A stretch of 64,000 nt of DNA from Melanopsichium pennsylvanicum (taxonomy: Eukaryota; Basidiomycota; Ustilaginomycetes; Ustilaginales), in contig OAPG01000007.1 in NCBI GenBank assembly GCA_900208305.1, positions 841,001-905,000 of the forward strand. Direction: 5' to 3'. Shown here piece after piece: positions 24,553-38,385 of the stretch. Positions within the stretch are counted from its first letter, which is position 1, and every line of letters starts with the position of its first letter. The position numbers and the translations under genes were made by a program. Below the pieces are notes generated by a model, which saw nothing but the letters and a program-made list of their open reading frames with translations, had not been told where the DNA came from and ran no database searches.

Positions 24553-25298
24553 GCAACTTCTAGTTCCAACTTAGCTTTTGAGCTTCAGAAGCTTTCGAGC
24601 TTCACAAGAATTGTTTGTTTGTTTTGCTTCTTTTTTTAGGGATGCTTCTGGGCAAGCTGATAGCTGGCACCGGGATCCCACACTCACAATCAGATTCATT
24701 CATTTTGGTGCACACAACACACATTTTTTATTGTAGTTTTCATCGTCTCTTGCTACGGATCAGATCTAATACAGTCTTTGTTCTTCTCACAGCAATTTTG
24801 CGAGCTGTGCCTTTGCCTATCGTTGGCGCTTTCGAAGTCTCATGATGTTGCATGCTCAACAGTAGTGGAATGCCTTCTCCACTTGGCGGTTTAGCAGACT
24901 CAGCAATGCGGCCTGATTGCCGATATGTGCTTCTATCTATAACAAGACAGAGTTGTTTGAGAGGTTGTCGCTATGACACTTGCTAGAGTCTTGAGTCACC
25001 TTATCGCGAGCAGGTTTAGTAATGATCCAACAACGCTTTCAAAAGCAGATTTGCAGGTCCGACATAGTTTCTCAGTAACTTTACTCATGTTGCAAGGGTT
25101 GTTGTAATAAATGTTTCTTGGGTCTGGCATTCCTTGTGTCAAGCAAAAGCACGCACATGGGAATCGATGCGCGAGAGGAAGTTTTTGTGACATGCATCGC
25201 GTGGCTTATCAAATCGCACGTAGAGAGCGCGTTTCAAGAGAGAGTCTATTGAAAAAGTGAATATGCAAGATCGAGATGCTACTATATCCATTGGGCGC
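24553..25298. other. Convergent intergenic region
   Basis: 3' flanks of the repetitive protein gene and of the leftward ATP sulfurylase gene. A T run lies at about 24631-24637. No coding or RNA gene recognised. Confidence 0.5.
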
Positions 25299-28471
<3,173 letters not shown>

Positions 28472-28687
28472 CTAATTGTTGCGACCGGTCTGCTTGCGAG
28501 CGTCCTCCTTGAGCTTTTCGATGTTGGATGGATGTGTGATGGTGTCTACTGCCAAGTATACTGCGAAGGCTCCCAATCCAAGACCGAATCCAGGGAAGAT
28601 GTTGCGAGCAAAGAAGCGGTGGGAGAAGACGGGGTGCTTGCGCCATGCCTCGCGCTTGGCCCAGGGGTCTCGGTACATTTGAGGCAT
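28472..28687 (-). CDS. NADH:ubiquinone oxidoreductase B12 subunit (NDUFB3-like)
   Basis: Small accessory subunit of mitochondrial complex I, inner membrane. 71 aa, one predicted transmembrane helix (FPGFGLGLGAFAVYLAVD). The N-terminal RDPWAKREAWRKHP followed by FARNIFPG matches the NDUF_B12 family closely. Two Met codons are near the start (28687 and 28678); I took the first. No intron needed. The short conserved length and the position of the membrane helix support the call despite the small size. Confidence 0.85.
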   Translation of the reverse strand: MPQMYRDPWAKREAWRKHPVFSHRFFARNIFPGFGLGLGAFAVYLAVDTITHPSNIEKLKEDARKQTGRNN

Positions 28688-30172
28688 TTTGAGTAGGCTT
28701 TTGTGAGGTGGCTTGTTTTAGAAAACCACGGTCCAGAATTTGGCGTCCAGATGGGAATCGCAGTTACATCGTTGAAACCAGCGTATTGAGGTCAAAGCGA
28801 CAGAGGTTGCGTGAACAGGAGGAGGTGATGTCAGTATTGTGCTTCAAATCTGTCGTTCATCTCATGTCAACGCCTTTCAGAGATAGATGCGAGCATCCGT
28901 AGCCATTGCTCGAGTCGAGGGAGTTGGATAGAACCATGTGCCGTTTGTCCTTGGTCAGCATGCTTCGTTTGACCTCAAAAAGTGTCGCCGATTTGCTTCC
29001 AGCTCGAGTGACCCGGCATGAGTCACGTCCTCGTACACATCCCCCTTACATATGACTTACCTCTTGTATTGTGTCTGAAGAGCTGGCGATAATCTGCGTC
29101 GAACTAGAAGGTATGGTAACGACGAGCGACTTCTGTATCAATTGTCAAAGTGTGGAGCAACAGGTCTAGAGCTCAACACTTTCGCAATTCTCAATTCTGA
29201 AGCTTAAGCCGGAACCGAGATCTCTTTCAGTCTTTCGTGCGAGAGATCCTTTCCCTGGAGACGCGTTTCCACCCTGTCCGTTAAAGCGAGACGCATTCGG
29301 CAGTTCTCCCAATTAATCCTCTCATTGCTCTGTACTTAGGCCTTTCCGTTCTGCATCGGCGCTCCCACTCAGTCCCTCGCAACGAGCGGCCAAAGCAGCA
29401 TGGTGAAAATCGAGCGGACTACTGGGGGTTGGGAATCCTACACAACACCGAGCCTCTCTCCGTTCGTCACAAACCACATTCATTCCAGTGCGAGTGAATC
29501 TCAACAATTGATCGGGGAGCAGCGGCAAAAGCTCCTGGCGAATGCGCAGTGGGAAAGAAAGTTGCCCGGTCTGCATTTCAAACACCAAAAAAAATTGCGT
29601 CGCGTTGAGTTGCTCACTTTCGAGTCTGCTTTCCAGTTCTAGCCAGATACCGCTTTCTGGCTTTTTTTTTTCCCAAATCAAATCACAGAAGCAAATTCAT
29701 GTGACGCCGCGAAGTACAGCAACCTCTTTTGGCTAGAAAGGCAGACACACTCTTTTCGAGCAAGTCTCCCCCCACGCGTCGTCTTAGTCCAGAAGCAGAA
29801 ACGCTCCGCGAGAAATAAAGGAAAATCAAAAGATCATGCTCGCACAAAGTGGAATGCTGCTTTCTGTTGGTGCCATTGCAGTGTCATAAAGCATATGTGG
29901 TTGAGAAGGTATCGGATTGCCCATCACACTCTGGCTCGGCTTGGTTCCGCAGTCGCTCTACCGTCACGATCTTGGCAACAGTCACGCGCTCACGCACTTT
30001 CCGTCCCCACCATCACATCTTGATTGTGTCTGGTTCTCTCTTTTCATTTCATCCAAGGTCAAAGGCAGGTCTCTTTTTCACCATCGCTGTACATTCGTTC
30101 GGATCACCAGATCATACTCGACTCTCACTGTCACTCAAGCACAATCACAACCACGGCGGGATTGCTGGCCGA

Positions 30173-30207
<35 letters not shown>

Positions 30208-30530
30208 TCCCCTCGACGCAAACCATCCTTCTCGACTCTCTGCTGTAACAAGTTGATACTGTAGAACCTTTTTTAAGCGTCTCGTCCCCACCACAAGCCT
30301 CTTTTGGCTTTCATTTTGATCTTTCTCACCAGCTCAGCTAGGTCGCCACTCTTGACTCCTTCCTCCCAACGGTCAATTCCTCGTCGCTAAGCTCAACCCG
30401 CTGCGTTCGTCAACTGAGTTCGCACGTCGTTGTCCACAGCTAACCCTCTCCGATCTTCGAACCACGATTCTCTTTCGTCTCCATCTAAACACCCTCACTC
30501 CTCATTCATCACAATTTCGCAGCTCACACA
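28688..30530. other. Divergent region NDUFB3/TOP1 with long pyrimidine-rich leader
   Basis: 1.8 kb. From about 29,950 to 30,530 the plus strand is C/T-rich, as expected for the leader of TOP1. A (CCTG)n run is at 30173-30206. No gene recognised. Confidence 0.5.
30173..30206. repeat. (CCTG)n tetranucleotide microsatellite
   Basis: About eight CCTG units, uninterrupted, about 325 bp before the TOP1 start codon. Confidence 0.9.
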
Positions 30531-33500
30531 ATGGCAGGAATCCAGGTCAAAGAAGAGCCCATGCCCTCTCCCCTGGCTTCCGGCTCTACAAATGGCCACG
30601 CAAAGCGTACAGTCAAGCAGAGCCTATTCGGCGACAGTGACGTGAGCTCCGACGATGACGACGACAAGCCTCTCGCGAAGCGGCCCAAGTTAGAGGAAAG
30701 CGATTTCTCCAGCGAAAGCGACAGCGACCTCCCTCTCACATCGGCAGTCTCATCCCAGAACGGCGTCAAGAAGGAGTCCGGCAGCGGCGACGATGACGAC
30801 CAAGACTCGGATTCAGGCTCGGATTCAGACTCGGATGCACCGCTCACAGCAGTCGTCAAGAAAAGGAGTGACGTCGAAAGTGACGATGACGACAACAACG
30901 ATGATGATGGAGAGGAAGATGGCGATGATGGCGATGATGATGATGAAGATGACGATGACGAGGATGATGACGAGGACGACGACAAACCTTTGAGCAGATC
31001 AGCAAAGTCAAATCGCAAGCCTCCGAAAACCATGTCCATCACCGGCTCAGGCGAAAAGAAGTGGGACGTGCTGGTGCATAAAGGTCCCCGATTCCCCGAC
31101 CCGTATCAGCCTCTCCCGAAAGATGTCAAGCTCAAGTACGATGGCAAGCCTGTTGATCTTCCGCCAGAGACGGAGGAGGTCGCCATGTTCTACGCCGTCA
31201 AGCTCGAAACGCAACACGCACAGAACGCCATCTTCAATCGCAATTTCTTTGACGACTTCAAAGCCGACCTCAAAAAGTACCCTCCCAGATGCGGAACACC
31301 GATCAAGTCGTTCGACAAACTCGACTTTCGTGACATCCACAACTACTGGCGATCCCTCAAAGATGCAGAGAACGAACGCAAGAAAGCTCTGGCGCCTTCG
31401 GCACGCAAGCGCGAGATCGAAGAGCGCAAGACTGAGGAACTCAAGTGGAAGATCTGCTTGGTCGATGGCTTGGAGCAAAAGGTCGGCAACGTCAACGTCG
31501 AGCCTCCTGGTCTTTTCCTTGGACGTGGTGCTCATCCTAAGGCAGGAAAGGTGAAACGTCGCATCTTCCCTGGCGATATCACCATCAACCACAGTGCCAA
31601 CCATCCCGTTCCCCAACCGCCAGCGGGCATGGGCGACTGGGCCGAGGTTGTGGAGAAAAAGGACGTCACCTGGCTCGCCTACTGGAAGGAGAACATCAAT
31701 GGCCAGTACAAGTACGTATTCTTGGATGCCACCTCCAATTTCAAGACCAATTCGGATCGTGAAAAATTCGAAAAGGCGAGAAAGCTGGATACCGTAGTCA
31801 AGCAAATTCGTCGCGACGTCAACAAGAACCTCAAGTCAAAGGTGCGACACGAGCGACAAATTGCCACCATTGTGTGGCTGATCGACAACTTCTCGCTTCG
31901 TGCAGGTAACGAGAAAGGCGAAGACGAAGCCGAAACGTACGGTGTCTGTTCGTTGCGCTGCGAGCATGCGCAGATCAAGATGCCCGATACCATCCACCTC
32001 GAGTTCCTGGGCAAAGACTCGATGAAATTCGAGGAGGATCTCAGGATCACCAACCCTGACGTCTTCAAGAACATTGCCATGTTCCTCAAGACAAATGGCA
32101 CGAAGGACAATTCTGGCAGCTTCATTCGCAAGAAGCCCTCCGACCCTATTTTCTGCGCACCCGTCGAAACCGCCAGCGGTAAGATGCAGCCATTGCAGCC
32201 CAACTCGGTCAATCAATTCCTGTCAAAGTACATGAAAGGGTTGAGTGCCAAGGTTTTCCGTACCTACAATGCTTCCGTCACCTTCCAGGGCTTGCTCGAG
32301 CAGACCGAGGAATGGCTCAAATCGCGTCCCACTGCAGCGGAGCGCGAGATCAATCCAACTAACCTGCGCGTCGCGTACAATGAGGCCAACAGGCAAGTCG
32401 CCATCCTCTGCAATCATCAAAAGACCGTCAACCCCATGATGCTCAATCGCAATCTCGAGCGTACACAAGACAAGATCTTCCAGATCCGCTACGAGATCAT
32501 GAAGGAGCAGCAAAAGATCCTCACCTTCCACAAGATCGGCGAACTGAAGAAAGAGTTTAAAGCGAAGGAATTCCCCGTCATGAAGCAGTTCGATAAGATC
32601 ATGGAGAAGCAAGATCTCGATGCGGAAAAGATCAAGCAGCACGAAGAGCAGATGATCTCCGACAAAAAGTCGAAGCTCGAGTCTACATTTAAACGACAGC
32701 AGTCGGAGTTGCAATATCAGCTGGAGCAGAAGGGTCTTGCGGGTGAGGAGGGGAAGAAGTCCAAGAAGGTCAAGAATGTTGAGGAGGAGGTCAAGTCTTC
32801 GATCAAGGGCTTTAAGGACAAGAAGCAGGTCGACGAGGAGCTGAAGGCACTGAACGAGACGGCAAAGCGGCTGGAGAAGGAGCGCAAGACGAACAAGTCG
32901 CAGGCCGCCAGCTGCAATTTTGCCTCTTCCGCCAAGAAGATCTTGGGCAAACACGAGATGATCAAGAAGCAGGAAGCCGAACTGGTCAACAAGAACAATA
33001 CTTCAGATGTCGCACTCAGCACGTCCAAGCTCAACTACATTGATCCGCGTATTACGCTCGCCTGGCTCAAAGAGTGGGATGATCGCCTCATCGACATGGG
33101 GCAAGGCAAAGCTGCGCCCAAGAAGAAGGTCAAGAAGGAAGAGGACGAGGAAGACGTCAAGCGAAAGAAGAAAGGTGCCAAAGGCGCCGCTGCTAAGAGA
33201 GGCGCTGCTAAGACAGGAAACGCCAACTCGACAGGTGATAGCGAGAAGATGGAGATCGGCTTGCAAGTGATGAACATTAGCCAGTTCTTTGCCAATGCGC
33301 TGCAGAAGAAGTTCAAGTGGGCTGCCTCTGGCGATGATGGTAGGGACATTTCGGCCAAATGGGTGTTTGTCAAGGACGCACAGTCCAAGATGCGAAAGCT
33401 GGATTCGGCGGAGAGGAAAGGGGTGGATGGCGGTTCGATGGCGGCGATGACGGATGCCGCTGATAAGGACATCAAGCCCAAGGCCAATGGTGTTTTGAAA

Positions 33501-33623
33501 AGGCAGACGGCTGCTGACAAGAAGATGGCGAAACCGATCAAGGCGGTGGATGAAGCTGAGGAAAGCGATGGCAGCTTGAGTAGTGACAGCGACGATGATG
33601 ACAAGCCTTTGGCTGCATCCTAG
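30531..33623 (+). CDS. TOP1: DNA topoisomerase I (type IB)
   Basis: Nuclear enzyme that relaxes supercoils by transient nicking through a 3'-phosphotyrosine link. 1030 aa. The first ~155 residues are an acidic, Ser/Asp-rich, KR-dotted tail typical of eukaryotic Top1. The core follows, and all five active-site residues can be placed: R457 (LRAGNEK), K495 (LGKDS), R577 (VFRTYNAS), H629 (CNHQK) and Y836 in SKLNYIDPR. A coiled-coil linker (about 660-810) precedes the Tyr. Unusually, the C-terminal domain is split: about 60 Lys/Glu/Ala-rich residues separate WLKEWD from the ISQFFANALQKKFKWA helix that normally follows soon after, and about 100 further residues ending in SDSDDDDKPLAAS extend past it. 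Single exon, start MAGIQVKEEP after the pyrimidine-rich leader. Confidence 0.95.
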   Translation: MAGIQVKEEPMPSPLASGSTNGHAKRTVKQSLFGDSDVSSDDDDDKPLAKRPKLEESDFSSESDSDLPLTSAVSSQNGVKKESGSGDDDDQDSDSGSDSDSDAPLTAVVKKRSDVESDDDDNNDDDGEEDGDDGDDDDEDDDDEDDDEDDDKPLSRSAKSNRKPPKTMSITGSGEKKWDVLVHKGPRFPDPYQPLPKDVKLKYDGKPVDLPPETEEVAMFYAVKLETQHAQNAIFNRNFFDDFKADLKKYPPRCGTPIKSFDKLDFRDIHNYWRSLKDAENERKKALAPSARKREIEERKTEELKWKICLVDGLEQKVGNVNVEPPGLFLGRGAHPKAGKVKRRIFPGDITINHSANHPVPQPPAGMGDWAEVVEKKDVTWLAYWKENINGQYKYVFLDATSNFKTNSDREKFEKARKLDTVVKQIRRDVNKNLKSKVRHERQIATIVWLIDNFSLRAGNEKGEDEAETYGVCSLRCEHAQIKMPDTIHLEFLGKDSMKFEEDLRITNPDVFKNIAMFLKTNGTKDNSGSFIRKKPSDPIFCAPVETASGKMQPLQPNSVNQFLSKYMKGLSAKVFRTYNASVTFQGLLEQTEEWLKSRPTAAEREINPTNLRVAYNEANRQVAILCNHQKTVNPMMLNRNLERTQDKIFQIRYEIMKEQQKILTFHKIGELKKEFKAKEFPVMKQFDKIMEKQDLDAEKIKQHEEQMISDKKSKLESTFKRQQSELQYQLEQKGLAGEEGKKSKKVKNVEEEVKSSIKGFKDKKQVDEELKALNETAKRLEKERKTNKSQAASCNFASSAKKILGKHEMIKKQEAELVNKNNTSDVALSTSKLNYIDPRITLAWLKEWDDRLIDMGQGKAAPKKKVKKEEDEEDVKRKKKGAKGAAAKRGAAKTGNANSTGDSEKMEIGLQVMNISQFFANALQKKFKWAASGDDGRDISAKWVFVKDAQSKMRKLDSAERKGVDGGSMAAMTDAADKDIKPKANGVLKRQTAADKKMAKPIKAVDEAEESDGSLSSDSDDDDKPLAAS

Positions 33624-34433
33624 ATCGCTCACTTTGCATGCTCCCATGCCAAGTTCTAACTGCCATTCTTGGCATCTTCGACGTCGCCAGCCGCAGATCG
33701 TTTTTAGTCTTCTTGAATCTTGCTGCCGGTCGCCAAGTTCTGCCTTCAATCGCATCTTCAGCCCTGATGTATTCATTCCCTCACTGCCTTCCAGCTGTGC
33801 CCAGCAGACCAAATGCGAGCGTTTTTTTCATCGAGTCTCCCAGCATTCTGTCAAACACAACTTGTATTCTACCAATCTATCTTATTAATCATTCAAACTA
33901 CAGAAAGTTTTGGGAATTGTATATCCAGCCTGGGATGCGATCGATTGTGCCAAGTGAAGAGTGACACGCGGAGGCAAGGTGGGGGAGGCAGACTCGCGCT
34001 TGAAAGTTTTCGGTTGCAGGGTCCAAGTAGAGTGTAAAAGCCAGGCGAGGCGAGGTGAGACGCTTCAGAGCTTATTTTGTCTGATTTGGTGCGCTAGGTT
34101 GCAGTTCAGCAGCCAAAGATGCCCAAAGTGGAGAGTCACACCAATAGAAAGAGTAATGCAAAGCGCGTCACCAGCATGCGGGTTGACACTGCTGTGGGTT
34201 TCGATTTTTTGTGAGGGAGGCCCAAGCGGCGGCTGGCTCCCTGACTGGTCGGCTGGCTGCGTGGCTAAATTGTCCTGCGCATGCTCCTGCCAGCCACCAT
34301 CGCCCAGCACATCTGTATTTTGAACATCGTGGCACTGGTCTAAGCACCTTCACCCAACCCATATCATCAACCGCACCTATCTACTTTGTCAGAACCTCAC
34401 ATCAGCAACAACGTATTGCGATAGAGATCAGAC
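33624..34433. other. Intergenic region TOP1/RPEL gene
   Basis: About 0.8 kb of TOP1 3' flank and RPEL-gene promoter. Nothing beyond short repeats such as GGCTGGCT at about 34220-34257 is seen. Confidence 0.5.
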
Positions 34434-35148
34434 ATGGGTGAGCACATGATCAGTTCCGAAGCCATTTGTTGCGATGGGTAGAGTCTAACCCAGCATCATG
34501 TCTCCTCTGCTACACTTTCTTGACCTTGTCTGCATGCGTAACACTTGTATGGCATGATCTATCGTGGATGCAGCATCAATGAATAACCTCGACATTGCTG
34601 CAGCCAACGCAGCTGATGGTCCGGCGGACGCCCCTCCTAAGTCGCCTCTCTCGCCCGAAGAACGTGCCAAACTCGAACGCTCGCTTGGTCATCGGCCTGA
34701 TCGCCACGAATTGGAGGACAAGAACATTCTCAAGCCCGGAAACCTCGCTCCTTCCCTTCAAGCAGCTCGCGATGAACTTGAAAAGAGTCAGCTTGCGGAC
34801 AAACTCGAAGGACGTCTTGAACGTCGTCCCGAGCGTGACGACTTGGTCTCTCGAGGCATTTTGAAGGATCAAAAGGTGGCTCCATCATTGCAGGCCAAGA
34901 GAGAAGAGCTGCAGAAAAGCCAGCTGACGGATAAGTTGGAGGGAAGGTTAGAAAGGAGGCCAGAGAAGGACGAATTGGTCAACAGGGGTATTCTCAAAGA
35001 TCAGAGTGTCGCGCCCGCGCTGCAGGGCAAGAGGGAAGAATTGGAGAGAGCTAGAATTGGCGATCAGCTGCAAAAGGATCTGCAGGCAAGACCTGACCCG
35101 GGAGCTCTCAGACAGAAGGGGATTCTACCTCATCAAGAGGAGCAGTAA
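34434..35148 (+). CDS. RPEL-repeat protein (predicted G-actin binding), spliced
   Basis: Two exons: 34434-34437 (ATG plus one base) and 34574-35148, joined across a 136-nt intron (donor GTGAGC, acceptor ATGCAG). The join reads MASMNNLDI; the product is 192 aa. It is nearly all RPEL repeats: four copies, each an LxxxLxxRP core followed by L and a (N/G)IL motif (ERSLGHRPDRHELEDKNIL, EGRLERRPERDDLVSRGIL, a near twin of the latter, and a more diverged one ending KGIL). In animals RPEL motifs of MRTF and Phactr proteins bind monomeric actin; here actin binding is inferred from the motif only. Highly charged, no membrane segment. Without splicing the apparent start would be MDAAS, taken from intron sequence. 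Confidence 0.85.
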
Positions 35149-35730
35149 AGTTGCGATCTTGTGTGTTTCTGTTACGACCCATCTCTCCTACCTTTCTATG
35201 CTTTTCTCGTAGATCCCAACTTGAACATCGTGTTCTCCCTCGTTCCAACAGTATCGCATTGCTTGTCGTGCATCTTGCAAGAGTCTTGGGCTCGCAAGAT
35301 GAGATGAAAGAGAAGCGAGGCCAAAGGTGAATCCGTGTTAGGACAGCAACCTAACAATGTCGGTATTTGCCGAAGGTCTCGCGCGCGAATCGTGAATGAC
35401 TTGATTCCAACTTGTGGATTTGTATTCTTGTCGGACGGTTGATTAAGATTTTGGACTGAGCTCAGCTGCGAGTGACGGTGTCACATGGATGCGTACTGTA
35501 AATTAATTTACTGTACAAAGCTGTGGTAACCGTGTCGGATGAGTTGAAGTTGCTTAATTCCCGGTGGACCGGCTTTGCCACAAAAGCGGACGGACACTTG
35601 CTCGTTTAACCAAACTTGCAACCAACTTTCTTTTCCACAAATGTACCGTATCTTTTTGACACCATCATAACTCATTTCGTACCCTTCTCGCTTCCTTGAT
35701 TTCCAGTAAAACTGGTCCTAGGTCGATATC
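35149..35730. other. PEX5 upstream region with palindromic AT element
   Basis: Contains the perfect 14-bp palindrome GTAAATTAATTTAC at 35498-35511, flanked by TACT before and TGTAC after, about 220 bp before the PEX5 start. No gene is seen. Confidence 0.5.
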
Positions 35731-38385
35731 ATGTCGATGTCCGACCTCGTTTCCGGAGGCGCAGGCTGCGGACCCTCAAATCCACTTCAGAACATTGGCA
35801 AGCGCTTTGGTCAGGATCGTGGCGCTCAACAAGACTCTTTTGCCAACACCCCATTCGCTCAAAATCAGCAAGCCCCTTCTTTTCGATCTCAAACAACCGC
35901 TTCGTCATCACAGCAGCAGCAACCATCCTTCTTCAATGCACCATCCCAGCAAACACCATTTGGTGCTCAAAATCACGATGCTTTCGACGTCTCGCAGCTC
36001 CGTGGCAACCTGCCGAGTGGATCGCGACCACCTATGCAAAACTCTTACCGTCCCGCAGCAGGCCCTAGCATGGCCGATATGGAAGCGAGCTTCCGCCCTG
36101 CCTTTTCTAGGAATGTTACCGTGCAACAGGCTTCGCGCGCAGCTCCTTCAGGGTGGGCCACCGACTTCTTGAGCGCAGAAGCCTCGCATTCTCCCATCCA
36201 AGCTCAGCCAATACAGCAAATGCACTCTCAACAGCACACACCTCACGTTGTTCATCCCAACGTCATCCCCATGGGCTTGCGCATGGGAGGCATGGTACCT
36301 GCAAACATGCAGTACTCGCCCAGCCCTATGCACGACCACGTCCAGCAACAGCACCACTCCAACACCATGCAAACAAGACCAGCACCTCTCCCCGACAATG
36401 CAAGATGGGCAGAAGCCTTCACCGCATTCGAAGCCTCGTCCAAGCCAGCCGAGGCAGCGCCTCAGCCCATGGTCGATGTCAACCCCGTGGAGAAAGTCGA
36501 CTACACTGACCCGCACGAAAGCGACGAGCTCGCTAAGACTGCAGGTCGGCTCGTCTCATCAGTCGAGCACGACCAGAGCGCCAAGTTCAAGCAAAGCAGC
36601 TTTATCGACCTGATGCGCAAGCTTCGGGACAAGCAAGCTGGCATTCAGGGGGACAACATTGTCGAGAACGCCGATACTGATGTGTCGTCGCTCGAAAAGG
36701 GAAAGGGCAAAGCACGGGATTTCAGCACCGCTCAATCTTCTTTCCAGCCGCAGTCACAGCAGGAGGCGTACGTATGGGCCAACCAGATGGCCGCCAGTGG
36801 TGGTCTCTCGCACTTGCCACCAAGCGTGCAAAAGTCGCTCGCCACCAATCATGGCTTGCAATCCGATATTCCAGCGAATCTCCGAACACAGCAAGACATC
36901 GCCAATCAGCAGGCCCTCAACGATCTTTGGGCAGAAGAGGACGCACGATCCGCGGCAATTGAGAAGCAGGCAATGACCGAGAGCGCCCAGGCGTTCATTG
37001 GAGATGGTGGCAACGTGCAAGAGAGGATGCGAGAGGACGATGCGGACGCAGCCGAATTTGAACGGTATCAGCGACTAGGCGCAAACATCCCACATGCGAG
37101 TACCTTCAACCGCAGATGGGAAGAGGATATGAATCGCTCCGCTGATCAGATGGAGGATGCTGAGCTTGATTTCGTTGGTCGTCGCTGGGAGGGGACCAAG
37201 GGGAGAGGCTATCCAGGAGCACAGACTGCAGAATGGGACAAGCTTCAAAGCGACTGGGATAACTTCGAAGTGACGTCGGCCGGTATTCGACCAGTCACCC
37301 TCCCCCAGCGCTCAGCCACAACATCGATGCAAGCTGCCCCGACCTACCGCTTCCTCAGCGACAACCCCTACATTGCTTCCACCCGCCATCACGCAGCCCA
37401 CGTTGGAGGTCTTCCTGCCGGCCTCGAATCTGTGCTTGAAAAGGAAGCTGCGGTCCAATCCGACCCAAACAATGCCTCAGCATGGTTCGATCTGGGCGTC
37501 AAGCAGCAAGAAAACGAACGAGAGGTGCAAGCCATTGCAGCGCTTCGAAAGGCACTGGATCTCGATCCCAATCTCAAGGACGCTTGGCTTGCCCTTGCTG
37601 TCAGCTACACCAACGAAAACGACCGCACAGCCGCGTACGAAGCTATCGAGAAGTGGATCGAGAATAACGATAACTACCAAAAAGTTGTTGCGAAGGCAAG
37701 TGCTGAGCTCGACGCCTCTACCGGTGCAAATCAGAGGGGCCGCAGTGATAGCGTTTCCTCGCACTCTACATCAGCAAGTGTCATAGAGAAACACTCTCGA
37801 CTTACGAATCTTTTGATCGCGATGGTCAGAAGTGGCGGTGAGAGGGGAGATATCGACGCAGATGTACAAGTGGCCCTTGGTGTCATCTTTAACTCTTCAG
37901 AGGATTACGATAAGGCGGTGGATTGTTTCTCCACCGCCCTTTCGGTCCGACCTTCGGATTGGTTGCTATACAACCGTTTGGGAGCCACGCTTTCCAACTC
38001 GGGTCGATCGGCCGAAGCGATTCAGTACTATCACCATGCGCTCAATCTGCAGCCCGAATTCGTTCGTTGCCACTTCAACCTCAGCATCTCTTGTCTCAAC
38101 CTCAAGATGTACCAGGATGCAGCGGAACACATGTACACGGCGTTGACATTGCAGCAAGCAGAAGCCGAGACCTTGGGAGGCATGGCGGGTGACAAGAACG
38201 CAGATGCGACCAGTGGAAGCTTGTGGGAGACATTTAGGGTTGCGCTTGAGCTGTTGAACAGGTCTGATTTGGCGGCAAAATGTGCAAAGAGGGACATCAA
38301 CATGTTTGATTTGAGCGATCTGGTTGCGCCCACTCCTGCTGCCTCTATGGTTGGCGGTGTTGGTGAGGTACCATTCGACTACTGA
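35731..38385 (+). CDS. PEX5: Peroxisomal PTS1 import receptor Pex5
   Basis: Cycling receptor that binds C-terminal SKL-type signals in the cytosol and delivers cargo to the peroxisome membrane. 884 aa. The N-terminus GGAGCGPSNPLQNIGKRF carries the conserved Cys (C13) used for export-linked ubiquitination. WxxxF-type motifs for Pex14/Pex13 binding are seen at W142 (WATDF), W226 (WAEAF) and around W502-W509 (WDKLQSDWDNF). The first half is Gln/Ser-rich and disordered. From about residue 575 to 860 lie the TPR repeats, for example AWFDLGVKQQENE, AWLALAVSYTNEN and LYNRLGATLSNSG, which form the PTS1 pocket. Single exon. The start MSMSDLVSGG is fixed by the conserved N-terminus. Confidence 0.95.
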   Translation: MSMSDLVSGGAGCGPSNPLQNIGKRFGQDRGAQQDSFANTPFAQNQQAPSFRSQTTASSSQQQQPSFFNAPSQQTPFGAQNHDAFDVSQLRGNLPSGSRPPMQNSYRPAAGPSMADMEASFRPAFSRNVTVQQASRAAPSGWATDFLSAEASHSPIQAQPIQQMHSQQHTPHVVHPNVIPMGLRMGGMVPANMQYSPSPMHDHVQQQHHSNTMQTRPAPLPDNARWAEAFTAFEASSKPAEAAPQPMVDVNPVEKVDYTDPHESDELAKTAGRLVSSVEHDQSAKFKQSSFIDLMRKLRDKQAGIQGDNIVENADTDVSSLEKGKGKARDFSTAQSSFQPQSQQEAYVWANQMAASGGLSHLPPSVQKSLATNHGLQSDIPANLRTQQDIANQQALNDLWAEEDARSAAIEKQAMTESAQAFIGDGGNVQERMREDDADAAEFERYQRLGANIPHASTFNRRWEEDMNRSADQMEDAELDFVGRRWEGTKGRGYPGAQTAEWDKLQSDWDNFEVTSAGIRPVTLPQRSATTSMQAAPTYRFLSDNPYIASTRHHAAHVGGLPAGLESVLEKEAAVQSDPNNASAWFDLGVKQQENEREVQAIAALRKALDLDPNLKDAWLALAVSYTNENDRTAAYEAIEKWIENNDNYQKVVAKASAELDASTGANQRGRSDSVSSHSTSASVIEKHSRLTNLLIAMVRSGGERGDIDADVQVALGVIFNSSEDYDKAVDCFSTALSVRPSDWLLYNRLGATLSNSGRSAEAIQYYHHALNLQPEFVRCHFNLSISCLNLKMYQDAAEHMYTALTLQQAEAETLGGMAGDKNADATSGSLWETFRVALELLNRSDLAAKCAKRDINMFDLSDLVAPTPAASMVGGVGEVPFDY

